Origin: Lactuca virosa
Taxonomy: Eukaryota > Streptophyta > Magnoliopsida > Asterales > Asteraceae
Direction of reading: 5' to 3'
Assembly (NCBI GenBank): GCA_928212115.1
Contig: CAKMRJ010005412.1
Span: 252,591,648-252,655,647 of the forward strand
DNA: 64,000 nucleotides
The notes beneath the pieces are model-generated. The model was not told the origin of the DNA, did not search any database, and was given only the letters and a program-made list of their open reading frames with translations. Of this stretch, positions 11,700 to 22,076 are shown piece by piece. Within the stretch, counting starts at the first letter, position 1; every line of letters begins with the position of its first letter. Both the position numbers and the translations under genes were made by a program.

Positions 11700-13210
11700 T
11701 TATGGTTGTCGAAACCAACAAAATAAATATTATAAATCTTGCACGCTAAAATAGTGTATAGTGGCAAAGTAATCGTATCCACGGAGATTGGTTCAATTTA
11801 TGACTCTAAAAAAATCTCTTTGTGCAAATATTTGTGAAACAAAAATAAAAGTAAAAAAATGGGGTTTTGATCTTTTGATTGTTTTAAAGAAACTAAGGTT
11901 ACACTAAGATATAAAAGTTGCAAGTAAACAAGTAAATAATTCATTTGAATCAAGAAGAGAAAGATGGTTGATATTGGTATTCACCACATACACAGTTAGT
12001 TAACTTGTCGTTAGATGTTATGGTGCAATATTTGTGATTTTATTTAAATTGGTTATAGCAATTTATAAGCATAAATCACCTCAACTCTCCTTTGTTATTA
12101 AAATGGCTAGAGAAGCTTACAGCACATTTCCTTAATTAAAGTCACAAAGTCAGTGAAGCATTTCCTTAATTAAAGTCACAAAGTCAGTGAAGTATGTAAT
12201 TTTATGAAAAGCAATTAGCATAGAGTTTTAAGAGTCACCAAGTCCAAAAAGTAATCAAATGCTTACATTACCATTATGGAGGAAATATTTTTGTGGCCTA
12301 AGTGAAATGAAAACAAATCAAATATATATTCATAAACTCATGATTAGATACAAACAAACATAGAAAATATGTTTAACTAGAAATTACTTCCATAAACTTG
12401 AACCACAAGTCCATAAGTTATCTTCAAAATAATTAGTCATCCACGGATTAAGCCAACATCAACCAAAGATAAACTTAGCCTAACATGACCAAATTAAAGA
12501 AAAGTAAATTAGTTTAGAGTTACCAAACATAATCCAAGTGAAAACAAGATGAAAATGATGTGTTCTTTAAGTTCTTCTCCCCCTCCAAGAGCTCCTAAGA
12601 TGTAGAGAAAAACCTTGAATTTTTGGATCCAAAAATAAGCAAAAGAAGCTCACCAAACTTTCCCCATAGAGCAGCCACAACTAAAATTCCAAATATGCCC
12701 CTACGAGCTCACGCGAACTTTACAGACTCATTCGGACCGCATGAGTCGTGTTGAATTGAAGGATCGTTTCTTTTTAAAGGCTATCTCCCTCCATCTCTTC
12801 TTGTATTTGGTTCGGCCCACTTGAATGTCTTCTAGGCCCAATTGATTGTCAACAAAACACTTCCAAATTAGCCCATATCTTCCTTGATCTTTCATAGTCC
12901 AAATCATCACATCCTCTTGGATCAGTAGCACATATGATTCTATCTTGTTCTTCTTATTTACATCAAGCCCAATTGCTATCATCCACTAATCTGGAAATAC
13001 ACTGCAAGCTTTAAATAGCAAGATCTCACACTCGACCATCGCTCAACATTGAATAGTCTTTAATAAATCCGCAATTAAACTCAAAAGACTAGAAAGTATC
13101 TGATACATATACAAAATAACAAAAAGGAAAATATGCATGAAGATTAGCTAAAATGAAATGAAATATGCTAAAATAAACTCTAAAAACAAGTAAATAGAAT
13201 GAAAATATCA
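11700..13210 (+). mobile_element. Solo LTR, family C copy 1
   Basis: A 1511-bp block flanked by a perfect 5-bp duplication CACCA (11695-11699 and 13211-13215). Similar blocks occur at 22077-23578 (1502 bp) and 52167-53640 (1474 bp). Shared landmarks include a TGTC near the left end, an ATCGTATCCACGGAGA-type phrase about 80 bases in, and TTGGTTATAGCAAT near the middle. It ends in CA. No internal coding region or primer-binding site lies beside it, so I read it as a solo LTR left by recombination. Alternatively it could be a non-autonomous LTR-like element. An imperfect palindrome, GACTCAT with ATGAGTC, lies at about 12724-12746. Orientation follows the TG-to-CA reading and is tentative. Confidence 0.65.
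12125..12192. repeat. Perfect 34-bp tandem duplication inside family C copy 1
   Basis: The 34-bp unit starting CATTTCCTTAATTAAAGTCA occurs twice head to tail without visible mismatch. The other two family C copies do not show it at the equivalent place, so it arose after insertion. Confidence 0.85.
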
Positions 13211-13215
13211 CACCA

Positions 13216-13548
13216 CCTATCTATTCTCCCATCACCCTTAACATGTTATTGGTACGTCCTTTTTGATTCTTTTGTTCTTTCTTTGACACCATACCCAACA
13301 TATATAAACTTTTCCCTTTTCTATCGTTGCAACCTCAGCCCTCCTTTATCGTCTGCAACCTCAACCCTCCTCAATTCACCAGTTAGTACCCTAAAGAAGC
13401 ATTAGTAGGACTTTTACCATATTCAAGTATCACTATGAGATTTCCTATTTACGAATGGTTTTATCCTTGCATCTTCATTTTTTCATTTGGTTTTATACTT
13501 GAATATGTGTTATACAAATAGGTTTTTTTTGTATTTATATATTTTACA
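13216..13548. other. Intergenic, no gene seen
   Basis: T- and C-rich sequence between the family C LTR and the next hAT element. No coding frame was recognised. Confidence 0.35.
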
Positions 13549-14002
13549 CCGTCTTGTAAAAATCGATCTAGGCAGCCTCTTACTGTCTATGATTAATGTT
13601 AGTCGGTCGAGTTAGACGGAGTCGATCTTGGGCGGCTGTAGACGGTCTAGACGGTCTAAGCCGGTAAAAAAATCAGACAGACAAAATTTTCAAAAAAAAA
13701 TCTTTGATTAGTCAAATTTATATTATTGGGTGACTAAATTATGACGATTGATGACTAAAACCATTAAAAAGATCATCAATTAGTCTAAAAATTATTATAT
13801 ACAATAATTAAATATTTAGACGGCTGAATATGCCTAAGTTTTATGGTTTTTTATTTTGTTAGGATATAGGTAATATTTAATTAAAAAAATCTATTACAAT
13901 TAAGGGTCTTCGCCTAGGCGTTGATTAATCCCCACCTAAACCGATTAGTCCTTTAACCTCATTCAATCGCCCGACCACCGCCTAACGACTTTTACAACCT
14001 TC
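13549..14002. mobile_element. Non-autonomous hAT element, family 1 copy 3 (complete)
   Basis: The ends are CCGTCTTGTAAAAATCG and CGACTTTTACAACCTTC, imperfect inverted repeats of each other, flanked by a perfect 8-bp duplication ATTTTACA (13541-13548 and 14003-14010). The 454-bp body has the CGCCTAGGCGTTGATTAATC-like subterminal sequence shared with copies at 528 and 33128. No coding capacity. This is the clearest full-length small member of the family in the window. Confidence 0.85.
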
Positions 14003-14394
14003 ATTTTACACAAGTTGGTGGTGATCCTCTCTACAATTCTCTTTTTGCTTTCTGATCTCGCCACTTCTCAATTCTCTTATTTTTGTAGTGGCTTTGTCGG
14101 TCAGAAAAGACAAAGCAAATCCTAGTTTTGGTATCTAATGTTTCTTTTGTTTAGGTTTTATAGGGTTTAGGCTATGAGGTGGTGTATTACATTTCTTTCA
14201 TTTTTTTGTCTGTCTCATCGTCAATTCATTTTCTCTCACTCTGCCCCTCACCAACAACAATTTTATATCTTTGACTTGTTGCTTTTCTTCACGTGTTGTC
14301 TTTTAGATGTAGTTTCTCTTTTTCGAATTCCATATACACATTAAAGTTGGAATTAAAATGGTCGAACGAATTAGCCATTTTTTGGAAATCCAAC

Positions 14395-14900
14395 TTATCT
14401 TCCGGTAAAGTAGAGGAAAAACCTTTTCTTCTTGGCTTTATCTCGACCGATCGGGCGGATAATTACTTCAATTTCAAGCTCATCGTCATCGAAGTTGAGG
14501 TTAATCCTAACACGAGCTTCCGAAAAAGCTGTGTAGTTGGAGTCAAAAGTCTTTAAATGTTTTGAAACACTAGCATTTTGATCCACTGTTTCCACCAAAT
14601 TCCATTTTGGGTTTTTTACAACACCTTTCCAGAACTCAAAAAATTCGAAAGGTTTCTCGTTATTTTTATTTGTATTCCGTATATCTGAAGTGCCTAGTCA
14701 ACATGTGTCCTATCACTTTGACGGTTTTTTCGATGGTTGCACAAATTCTTATACATTCTATTAAATTCCATGACTATTTTGTTTTACGTCACAAATTTTG
14801 GTCATAATTTATCTTTTGTTTGGTATTCACCAAACTTTATTTCTTTGTGAAAAAGCTCCGTCGCGCTTCACAAAAAATGTGGTGATGTTTGCATGTTTCT
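14395..14900 (-). pseudogene. Decayed Myb/SANT-like protein of the PIF/Harbinger-associated type
   Basis: Minus-strand frames, interrupted by stops and shifts, read in order: a segment like LFHKEI..EYQTKDKL, then MEFNRMYKNLCNHRKNRQSD, then after a stop ALQIY, then KPFEFFEFWKGVVKNPKW, and finally a C-terminal part with DDDELEIEVIIRPIGRDKAKKK. This succession (Myb/SANT-like helices, an F..FWK....PKW block, and RPxGRDKAKKK) is that of a large plant family, often mislabelled GST T3-like, that is related to the DNA-binding ORF of PIF/Harbinger elements. At least one in-frame stop and several shifts make it non-functional. No transposase ORF accompanies it. Confidence 0.55.
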
Positions 14901-15337
14901 ATTCTTTTAGATCGAGTCCTCTTTCGCACGCTCCATCTTGTTTGGTGAAAATGACATATCCAGTCCAATTTTGAGTTTTCTTGTAGGGATAGTCCTCTCT
15001 GTTTCATTTTATTGTGAACTAAATGACCTGTTTCAGCTAGTCCCCATAAAAAACCGAGACCAAACCGGTATAAAAAAAAAAAAAAAAACGTCTACTCAAA
15101 TAGACGGACTGTTTTGTTTTGAGATTGACCTGGGCTAGTAAGTAGTAACAACACCATGTCCTCCGTCGCATGCCTTAATTAGATGTCACGAATTTTGTGA
15201 TTATAAAAGAAAATATATTACATTATCGATTCCTAATTATCAATTATCGTCCCAAGAAAAAAAACAACTGTTCATCTTATTCCTCCTTTGTTCAAAAATC
15301 AAAGGCTGTTTGTTACAAAGTTTTGGGTGTTGCTAAT

Positions 15338-16589
15338 TCACTTAGCAACTTCTTCAACAACATAAGTTTTCTTCCATACCTCCTCCCTCTCCTTATTCTG
15401 TTGCATCGGGGGTAGTGAAAACGAGTTTACAGTCGAGCTTCCACTTCGAATCTCTGACAAAACTCTAAGTGCTGAAAGAGTCTGTTTCATGTATGTGTTC
15501 TCCCTGTTCTCAATGTCAACCAGTTCTTCAGGAACCCTAACAGAAGACGACTCCTCATTTGGTTCAGAACTCCTTCCTTCTTCTTTCCTGTTTCCTGATT
15601 CAGATGGGGATGAACTTTGTTGCTTCGTGGATAAAAATTGGTCCAGCATCATCTCACACTTCTTAACAAGATTGTTTAGAACATCAGTTTTGTAAAATGG
15701 CTCATTCATAACTTTTTGGATGAAAGGCACACGAAGAAGAGCTCCGCTTAGTTTATCATGTTTCTTCAGTATCTTCACTAATCCTGTAACATGATTTGAA
15801 ACTGTAAAGAAGGAGATACTAAATTGTTTGGAGAAGTGAAGACTGTAGAGTTTAGTGAATACCTGTGTAATTGAGTGCACTGTAATTTAACAAGAGAACT
15901 ATCTCCCCATGTAAATCTGCGAGGTCTCTAGCAACTTTCTTCAACTCTTCACTCGAATCCTTGGCTGCGATCAAGTTACCTTCTAGCACCTTCAAAATGA
16001 TTTGCATTAGATACGTGACAGTATGCAGGATTTGTGCACGATAAAGGGATAATCCAACATTATAACACTAATTGGTTAGATTCATATGAAGAACCAACAA
16101 CTGAAACGAATTCAATAACAGAAATGGTGAAGTTTCGAAATTTCAGATGAATATCGAATTTCCATTTGTTTATGGAAGAGATAACGTAACATTTAGCAAT
16201 TAAGATGTAAACAGGAACAATCGCGTAGATCTGTAATATAGGATTTGATAATAGCACGATCGAGATGCAGGTATTGACGATTCAATTCGAAATTTAGAAA
16301 TCAAAATTACCTCCAGCTTGATGATATACCACTCTTGTTTTTCAAGAACGAAATCGTTAAGCTTGTCGGTTTGCTCCTGGCACAATTTCACGAAATCAGC
16401 AACCGCCTTCTCGTCCGCCACCGGCTCAATGTCGTCACCGGTGCTCAATTTCATCCTCTTGTTACAGCGACCGTCTCTGGAGTAAACCCGCTTCAATTGC
16501 TTCTTCAGATCTTTATAAGACAGAAACTTATCTCTCCAATCCGGCATCATCTCGTCGATCAATTTATTCAGAAGCTTACGGAATTGCAT
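15338..16589 (-). CDS. Stand-alone SPX-domain protein (SPX1/2/3-like)
   Basis: SPX proteins bind inositol pyrophosphates when phosphate is ample and sequester PHR transcription factors, so they repress the phosphate-starvation response (family knowledge). Exons are 16589-16311, 15989-15863 and 15783-15338. The introns (321 and 79 bp) have GT and AG ends, and the joined frame gives 283 aa. I chose the ATG at 16589 (MQFRKLL) because the longer frame begins with GTG and other SPX proteins start MKFGK. The N-terminal SPX domain spans about residues 1-155. Likely ligand-binding basic residues are Y25, K26, K29, K30 and K33 (YKDLKKQLK), and K139, K142 and K143 (LVKILKKHDK). The tail ending EIRSGSSTVNSFSLPP is typical of the SPX1-3 group and lacks EXS, MFS or RING domains. 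The exact orthologue is uncertain. Confidence 0.9.
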
Positions 16590-16685
16590 CTTGTTCGACG
16601 ATTCCACCTCTTACCCTAGAAAACAAGTCGAAATTTGGGAATATGAATGACTTGGTATAAATCACAAGTCTGTTCCAGATGTACG

Positions 16686-16693
16686 TATATATA
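16686..16693 (-). promoter_or_regulatory. Likely TATA box of the SPX gene
   Basis: TATATATA lies about 100 bp upstream of the SPX start codon on the minus strand, a normal distance if the leader is about 65-70 bases. The sequence is palindromic, so orientation comes from the gene. Confidence 0.55.
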
Positions 16694-16758
16694 CAGAGAG
16701 AAATAGAGGTTTGACAATGGCTTGGATGGATAAAATATTGGATTGTAACAATCAAGGA

Positions 16759-16766
16759 GGATATTC
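16759..16766 (-). promoter_or_regulatory. P1BS element (PHR binding site) upstream of the SPX gene
   Basis: GGATATTC is a perfect match to the P1BS consensus GNATATNC. It lies about 170 bp upstream of the SPX ATG and about 65 bp upstream of the TATA box. PHR1-type factors bind this site and induce SPX genes under phosphate starvation (established for the family). That it is used here is inference, but position and target gene agree. Confidence 0.7.
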
Positions 16767-16937
16767 GGCGATCGATCTCATTCGTGACGAGTATTCTCCA
16801 TGTTTCCGAGGTTTAAACCGGCCAGCTTCACTAAAAACAAAGAGAACTCATTTGTCATTTTCTCTTTTTTGCCTTTGTTAAAGATATGATCTATGATGGT
16901 TTGTTTTTAGGTGGTAATCACAAAATTTTAATAATAA

Positions 16938-17210
16938 GGACATGAGGTATGGACTTCATTTCACGATTAGGATGTGGATCCTACGTGGAAGAGATGTTCA
17001 TTAGTGAACACCACCCTCAGTGGGTGTAATGGTGGTGTGGATTGAAGCCACTCACGGGTTCTCACATCCAATCAAAACCATTTACATCTATCTCTCTCTT
17101 CCGTTTCTCTCTTGTTCACTAATACCATTTCCAACCTATATTGAATGCATTGTGAACAAGTCTTGATGATGATGTGGAGAGATGTTCATTCGTTACCATA
17201 CCCGATGGCC
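16938..17210. mobile_element. Tourist-like (PIF/Harbinger) MITE
   Basis: A 273-bp element with ends GGACATGAGGTATGG and CCATACCCGATGGCC (imperfect inverted repeats) and a 3-bp duplication TAA at 16935-16937 and 17211-17213. It has no coding capacity. The TAA target, the GG-start ends and the size fit Tourist-type MITEs. It sits upstream of the SPX promoter. Confidence 0.7.
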
Positions 17211-17254
17211 TAAGAAAAAGAAAGAAAAACTAAATATTTTTTAAGACCACATCT

Positions 17255-18199
17255 TACGGGATAGCGGTATATATGGTATGGATTCTGATTATGATTGTGC
17301 ATTGGCTTCTCTTCGCAACAAGCTTCCGGATTTTGACCTTAGCAGTTTTACTGCTAAAGACACCCCCCCCCCCTTAAATCCCAAAATACACTGGCAAGTG
17401 CCCTTTTTCATAACATTGTCCAAGATATGGAAGTGCATCTCAACATGACGGTTCGGCAGAAAGCGGTTTTCCAGTGCTTACGTGCACCACATGCTCAAGA
17501 TTTTCTTCTAGTTATCCTTATAGATGGGCTTGACCAACATATGTCTCCTGTGGAGTATCGTACTATTCTCAAATATCGACTCATGATCCCAATATTCTCA
17601 GCTGACGAGATATGTTCGATGTGTCGCAAGGCATGTTTGGATTCTTTTGGAAAGCATGCAGTTCACTGTAAAGAACTCTCGGGGTTCAAATACAGACACG
17701 AAATGGTTAGAGATGTTTTGTTTGACATATTTAAGCGTGTCGGGGTTTTCGCTAAGAAAGAGGCACCTGTGAATTTCTTGACTGACTCGGCAGAAGGAAG
17801 GTCAACCCTCATACCGACTGACATTTTGATTTTTGGATGGGTCGGAGTGAAACACGCATGTATGGACCTTACAGGAGTATCCCCTCTCGTGGGCTTGAGG
17901 CTAGGGGTTTCACGGCAGGATAGACTGCTTTTAAAGTTCCTACAAGCAAAGTCACCAAACATGAGAAATCGTGCATGGAAAATCAACACTTGTTCATACC
18001 ATTTGCATTTGATACGTTTGGTTTCCTCGCACCGGATGCGTTAGAGCTTCTTAATAGAGTACAACAGATCATGCATAACAATGTTATATCCCCTAGATCA
18101 ATAGAGGTAGTCGTTAAAAAAATTAGTTTTACCATACAAAAAGGCTTAGCGGTGAAGCTTGTTGCCCGTTTGACATCTCACTCGCTCGCTGTACGATGA
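17255..18199 (+). pseudogene. Broken retroelement-type ORF: CCHC finger plus restriction-like endonuclease signature
   Basis: Frame fragments read SDYDCALASLRNKLPDFDLS, then, after a shift in the C-run at about 17365, a 17427-17910 frame with CSMCRKACLDSFGKHAVHC (C-x2-C-x10-H-x4-C), RSTLIPTDILIFGWVGVKHACMDLTG, and after another shift and an in-frame TAG the tail FIPFAFDTFGFLAPDAL. The finger followed by a P[AT]D...CxDLT block resembles the zinc finger plus PD-(D/E)xK-like endonuclease at the end of R2/NeSL-type non-LTR retrotransposons. I know this sequence as a widespread, usually fragmentary family in plant genomes under misleading names. No reverse transcriptase core is visible upstream. 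At least two frameshifts and one stop make it a pseudogene. Confidence 0.55.
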
Positions 18200-18550
18200 T
18201 AATTAAATTAATGAATTACGTTGGTTTAAATATTTTTTACTTTTTATTTATATTTATCTTCTTGCTTATATCAAATAATAACATGTGGAATTTATTATTA
18301 TTATTTTTTGATTTTCTCTATTGATTTTACCAATTCTCTTAAGCTAGTAAGTAAAAAATATATATAAACAAAAGATAAAAGAATATTTGATTTCTCATAT
18401 ATTTGATTTTTTTCAATTTAAAGATAAATCAAGAAATTTTTTGGCTTTATTTTTCAACTCAACCATTTTGACCTCCTATAAAAGATCATTGGGTTTTTAG
18501 GACAACACAACAAACTCTCATTTTTTTTATGAGCTAGCACATTATATGCC

Positions 18551-18599
<49 letters not shown>

Positions 18600-18640
18600 T
18601 TAGTATTTGGACTAGAAATTTGATATTTGGATGTGAATAG
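18200..18640. other. Intergenic, AT-rich
   Basis: No gene. It contains an ATT microsatellite listed separately and leads into the family A LTR, whose left boundary is not sharp. Confidence 0.4.
18553..18600. repeat. ATT trinucleotide microsatellite
   Basis: An uninterrupted run of about 15 ATT units. Confidence 0.9.
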
Positions 18641-19263
18641 TTCAAGGAATTTTAATGAGACTTTAAACTGTATCAACTTGAAAGAACCCATTTCTAAACT
18701 TTCGTATTTCTGAAAGACCCAAACTTTCATACTTCACAATATTGTTACTCCAAAAACATGCTACATGCATATTCATATATAATATTTTACTTTGATAATT
18801 TGATTACAAAGGACTGGATACAAACCGACTAAGTTTTAATATTTTACATAACTACCCAGGATATTATAATTTTATACAAACATAAACTGAAGTACAAAAG
18901 TACAATTACAAACTATTCTAAATCTTCCAACAGTATACTATCATACTGCTTATTTATCTCCTGCAATTGTTAAACATGGAGAGGGGTAAACGGTGACACT
19001 TAGTGAGTTCAATAATAGATACAATATAACGTTATGCCATATATACACTTCAATATGGAAGAAGCAAGGAGGAACAAGGAACAACAAAGGCATATGTGAA
19101 TAATGCGAAAAGTTTTCTATATCAATCAATGAGACATAACAATTTCCATACTTGATATACAATCAATAAAGCTTCAGCACCAGTGGCACAGAAAATACTC
19201 AGGAATATCATTTTGATAGAATATTCAGGCTTTCAGCCTTATCTTAGCATACTGCCGAAGCCA

Positions 19264-19365
19264 AAGTGATGCCTATGTCATACACTTCATGCTCAACGGT
19301 ACATACCAATACCCAAGTGATGCCTATGTCATACACTTCGTGGTTAGAGGTATAGCCTTGCTATA
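19264..19365. repeat. 51-bp tandem repeat in the minus family A LTR
   Basis: AAGTGATGCCTATGTCATAC occurs at 19264 and 19315, spacing 51, with near-identical following sequence. Confidence 0.8.
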
Positions 19366-20039
19366 AAAATAGCAGAAATAATAACACGAGATGATAACAT
19401 GGAAAAGCACATAGCACATATAACACATAACATACAATTGTTCCTATATATTAAACTCAGCGTGAAATAACCGGGGGTTAAAATAGTAATTTGGGCAGCA
19501 CTTCGTTACTATAATTAGCTTTCTTCGTTGAAAACCGGGAGTTTTCTTGAAAACCGTGCCCTGCGAGGGTTGGGGTTCAAACCGAAAAGATAAATTTCTC
19601 TGGCTCTTCGGGCACTTCGGGACGTATTTCGAGTGCTAAAATTGATATCGGGGCTTCGGGGGATGTCAAAATAGTGAAAATATTGAGAAATGGGTGAAAA
19701 ATGTCAATTTCCTAACATTAGCCGGGAGGTCTCGCAGGCACTATTTATAGTGCGAGGTCCGGATCCGAAGCGAGAGGAAAGGAGGGCAGGTGGCGCGAGG
19801 CTCGGACACGCGGCAGCAGGAGCGAGGCTCGGACGCGAGGCAGCTGGCGCTCTTCGGACTCGACACGGAGGAGACACGCGTCGGAAGGCCATTGGGCCGC
19901 GCATCGGAAGGTCTCCGGCTGAGTCACTACGTCGGACACGAGGCGCGTCTGGAGCGAATGACGTGGCGCGCATGGAGCGAGTGACGTGGCATTTTCGGGT
20001 GAAGCTTATCCATGCGAAATTTCTCGAATTTTGTGGCAA

Positions 20040-20720
20040 AATCTTCTAAAATTCATAACTTTCGCATACGAGCTCCGTTTTTGACGTTCTTTATATGCAT
20101 GCGTAGGGAAAATTACGCTCTACAACTTTCGTTTAGACTTCGTCGGATAATTTTGACTTTATTTTTAATATTATTATTTTTAACAGACCGGGACAGGAAA
20201 ATCCGTTAAAAATTCATAACTTCTTCATCCGACGTCCGTTTTCGTCTGTCTTTTTACCGTTGTACTACTATTGACGAGACCTTTGATTCTCGTTTAGGTT
20301 GTGTCGGCTAAAAATCACTCGATCTAAAATTCGAGTTTTTAGCTGTCTATTGTTAAGCTGAAACTTAGGAAAATCATAACTTCCTCATACGAAGTCAGAT
20401 TTGGGCGTTCTTTTTATGAAAATTCTCGGTTTAACAAATACCACGACTTTCATTTAGATCACCAAGGCTAAAAGTAGTTTATCAAAAACTCACTTTTTAC
20501 GTCATTCGGCGTCGTGCCGGTTTTGTCGCGGATCTTCGATTGGTCATAACTTCTTCGTTATTACTCGAATTTCGATGAAGTTTTCGCCTATATGCTTCTA
20601 ATGAAATTATCTACGACTTTGGATAATAAAATTTTACTTATTTCAAATTTTATATTTTCGTTAAATTTCGATATTTATCTTTTAATTGGAATTTCATAAG
20701 ACTTCCAATATTTTCCGAGT
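20040..20720. repeat. Degenerate ~160-bp tandem units inside the family A LTR
   Basis: The phrase CATAACTT(C/T) recurs at 20054, 20215, 20375 and 20545 (spacings 161, 160 and 170), with a weaker copy at about 20695. Each is followed by TCATACGA/GTCCG-like sequence and CGTTCTTTTTATG. A second phrase, ACGACTTTC or ACAACTTTC, recurs in the same phase at 20122, 20443 and 20613. The units are diverged but the phase is kept. Confidence 0.7.
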
Positions 20721-20844
20721 GATTCAAAACATAGTTTTACTTCATTTCTAGTAAAAACTATCCGTTAGAGCTCAATACTCAATATCACATAATATTTCAT
20801 AATATTATTTACTTAAAACACGATTTCAAAACATGTATGTTACA

Positions 20845-21504
20845 CAACTATATCAACATGATGTTAAAAATGCATTTTTATGAGAAATTAGAAAGAAAAA
20901 AATGTCTAAAATGAAAATTACGAATATATGTGATTTGAAGTACATATTACTATATGACGACATTTTGGTTTGATGGTTTGAAAATGAGTAATTTGGATAA
21001 TCTAGATGATTAACATTCTTTAAAGCCAACATTTTTAAAAGAATAACTATGATTGATAAGTAGTATAGTTTATAACCAAAATAATATTTTAAGTTCGATT
21101 TAACTTATGTATTGGACTAATGCAGTTTGAGCCTACTTCCTGTGTTGGACCCATTTTGGGATTTTTGGCCATTACATATTTTGGTCCTAATTACTGGAAC
21201 TGCTTATTCATATAGGTTGGTCAGAATTATGGACAGAGATTACTCAGTGTTGGATCTAGTAATGGCTCTTTGGTCTGACGTTTGAAAATATGTGTTTTTT
21301 TAAACAGAAAATGTGCATTAGCCCCAAAAAAAATGATGGGCTTATTTTATTGTATTGGACTCATGTTATTGTAGTAGGTTTATTGTTGGGCTTAAGACCG
21401 TTAAAAAGTTAGAACATATTGTCATTTTGGACTTGCGATCTAAATAGTAATTCCCTTATGTATGAGAATGTGTTTGGAGACAAAATTTTGGAATGGTCCG
21501 CAAT
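20845..21504. other. Sequence between the two opposed family A LTRs
   Basis: No coding frame or retroelement domain was recognised. It contains GGACT and GTTGGACC phrases that might be degenerate repeat sequence. It may include the outer parts of the two LTRs, whose ends are not sharp. Confidence 0.3.
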
Positions 21505-21925
21505 ATGTAACAACCTATTTTCATCTTATAGTATAAATGACCGGTCACATAAATAGACGTCTTTAACAGAAGCCTGATAAAAGTCATAGTAATCGCAAAA
21601 CCGAGAGCATGCGTAGAGAGAACGTCTGAATCTGACTCCATAAGAGGAAATTATGATTTTTAGAAGCTTCAGTGCAGCAGTGTACTACACAGAAACTGAA
21701 ATAGAGATCGGCCGATTGTTAAGAAAAACAATCTAAACAATAATTGATGATCTCGTCCATATGATTTCGTCGATATAAAGGCAGTCGAGAACGAAATTCA
21801 TATGAGATGGTTATGATTTTTATACGGCCGTTAACAGTCTAAGCCTGATAAAAATACAACTTTAAAAATAAAGTCAAAATTAGTCGAGAAGTCTAAATGA
21901 AAGTTGTAGATCTCGTCGATGGTTA

Positions 21926-21927
<2 letters not shown>

Positions 21928-22009
<82 letters not shown>
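21928..22009. repeat. AT dinucleotide microsatellite
   Basis: About 40 uninterrupted AT units within the family A LTR, at the place where the next 160-bp unit would be expected. Confidence 0.95.
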
Positions 22010-22010
<1 letters not shown>

Positions 22011-22076
22011 CCCGTAGAAAACGGAGCTCGTACGAAAAATATATTGAATTTTTCAGAAATCAGAAATCTTTGCGCG

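Larger units (their letters stand above)
18650..20844 (-). mobile_element. Family A LTR, minus orientation (boundaries approximate)
   Basis: On the minus strand it follows the same order as the copy at 21505-25040: AT-rich start, about 160-bp degenerate repeats, a GC-rich segment (20000-19760), a TATA box CTATAAATAG (about 19742-19751), then a leader, a 51-bp tandem repeat (about 19264-19365) and the motif GAACTCACTAAG (18999-19010). The right end is placed at a possible TGTAACA start (20838-20844). The left end is placed by similarity to the last 100 bases of the other copy. No target duplication was found. No internal coding region adjoins it. Confidence 0.5.

Noticed and set aside
16590..16607. 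SPX start at 16607
   Set aside because: That codon is GTG. The first ATG is at 16589 and matches the family N-terminus.
18743..18752. TGTTACTCC as the left boundary of the minus family A LTR
   Set aside because: Similarity to the plus copy continues further left, and the flanks give no target duplication.
19690..20049. Arg-rich 119-residue protein and its antisense partner
   Set aside because: Both frames come from the GC-rich palindromic part of the family A LTR upstream of its TATA box, and neither has a plausible domain.
20040..20720. CRISPR-like or satellite array
   Set aside because: Units are diverged, about 160 bp, lack spacers and are part of an LTR in a plant genome.
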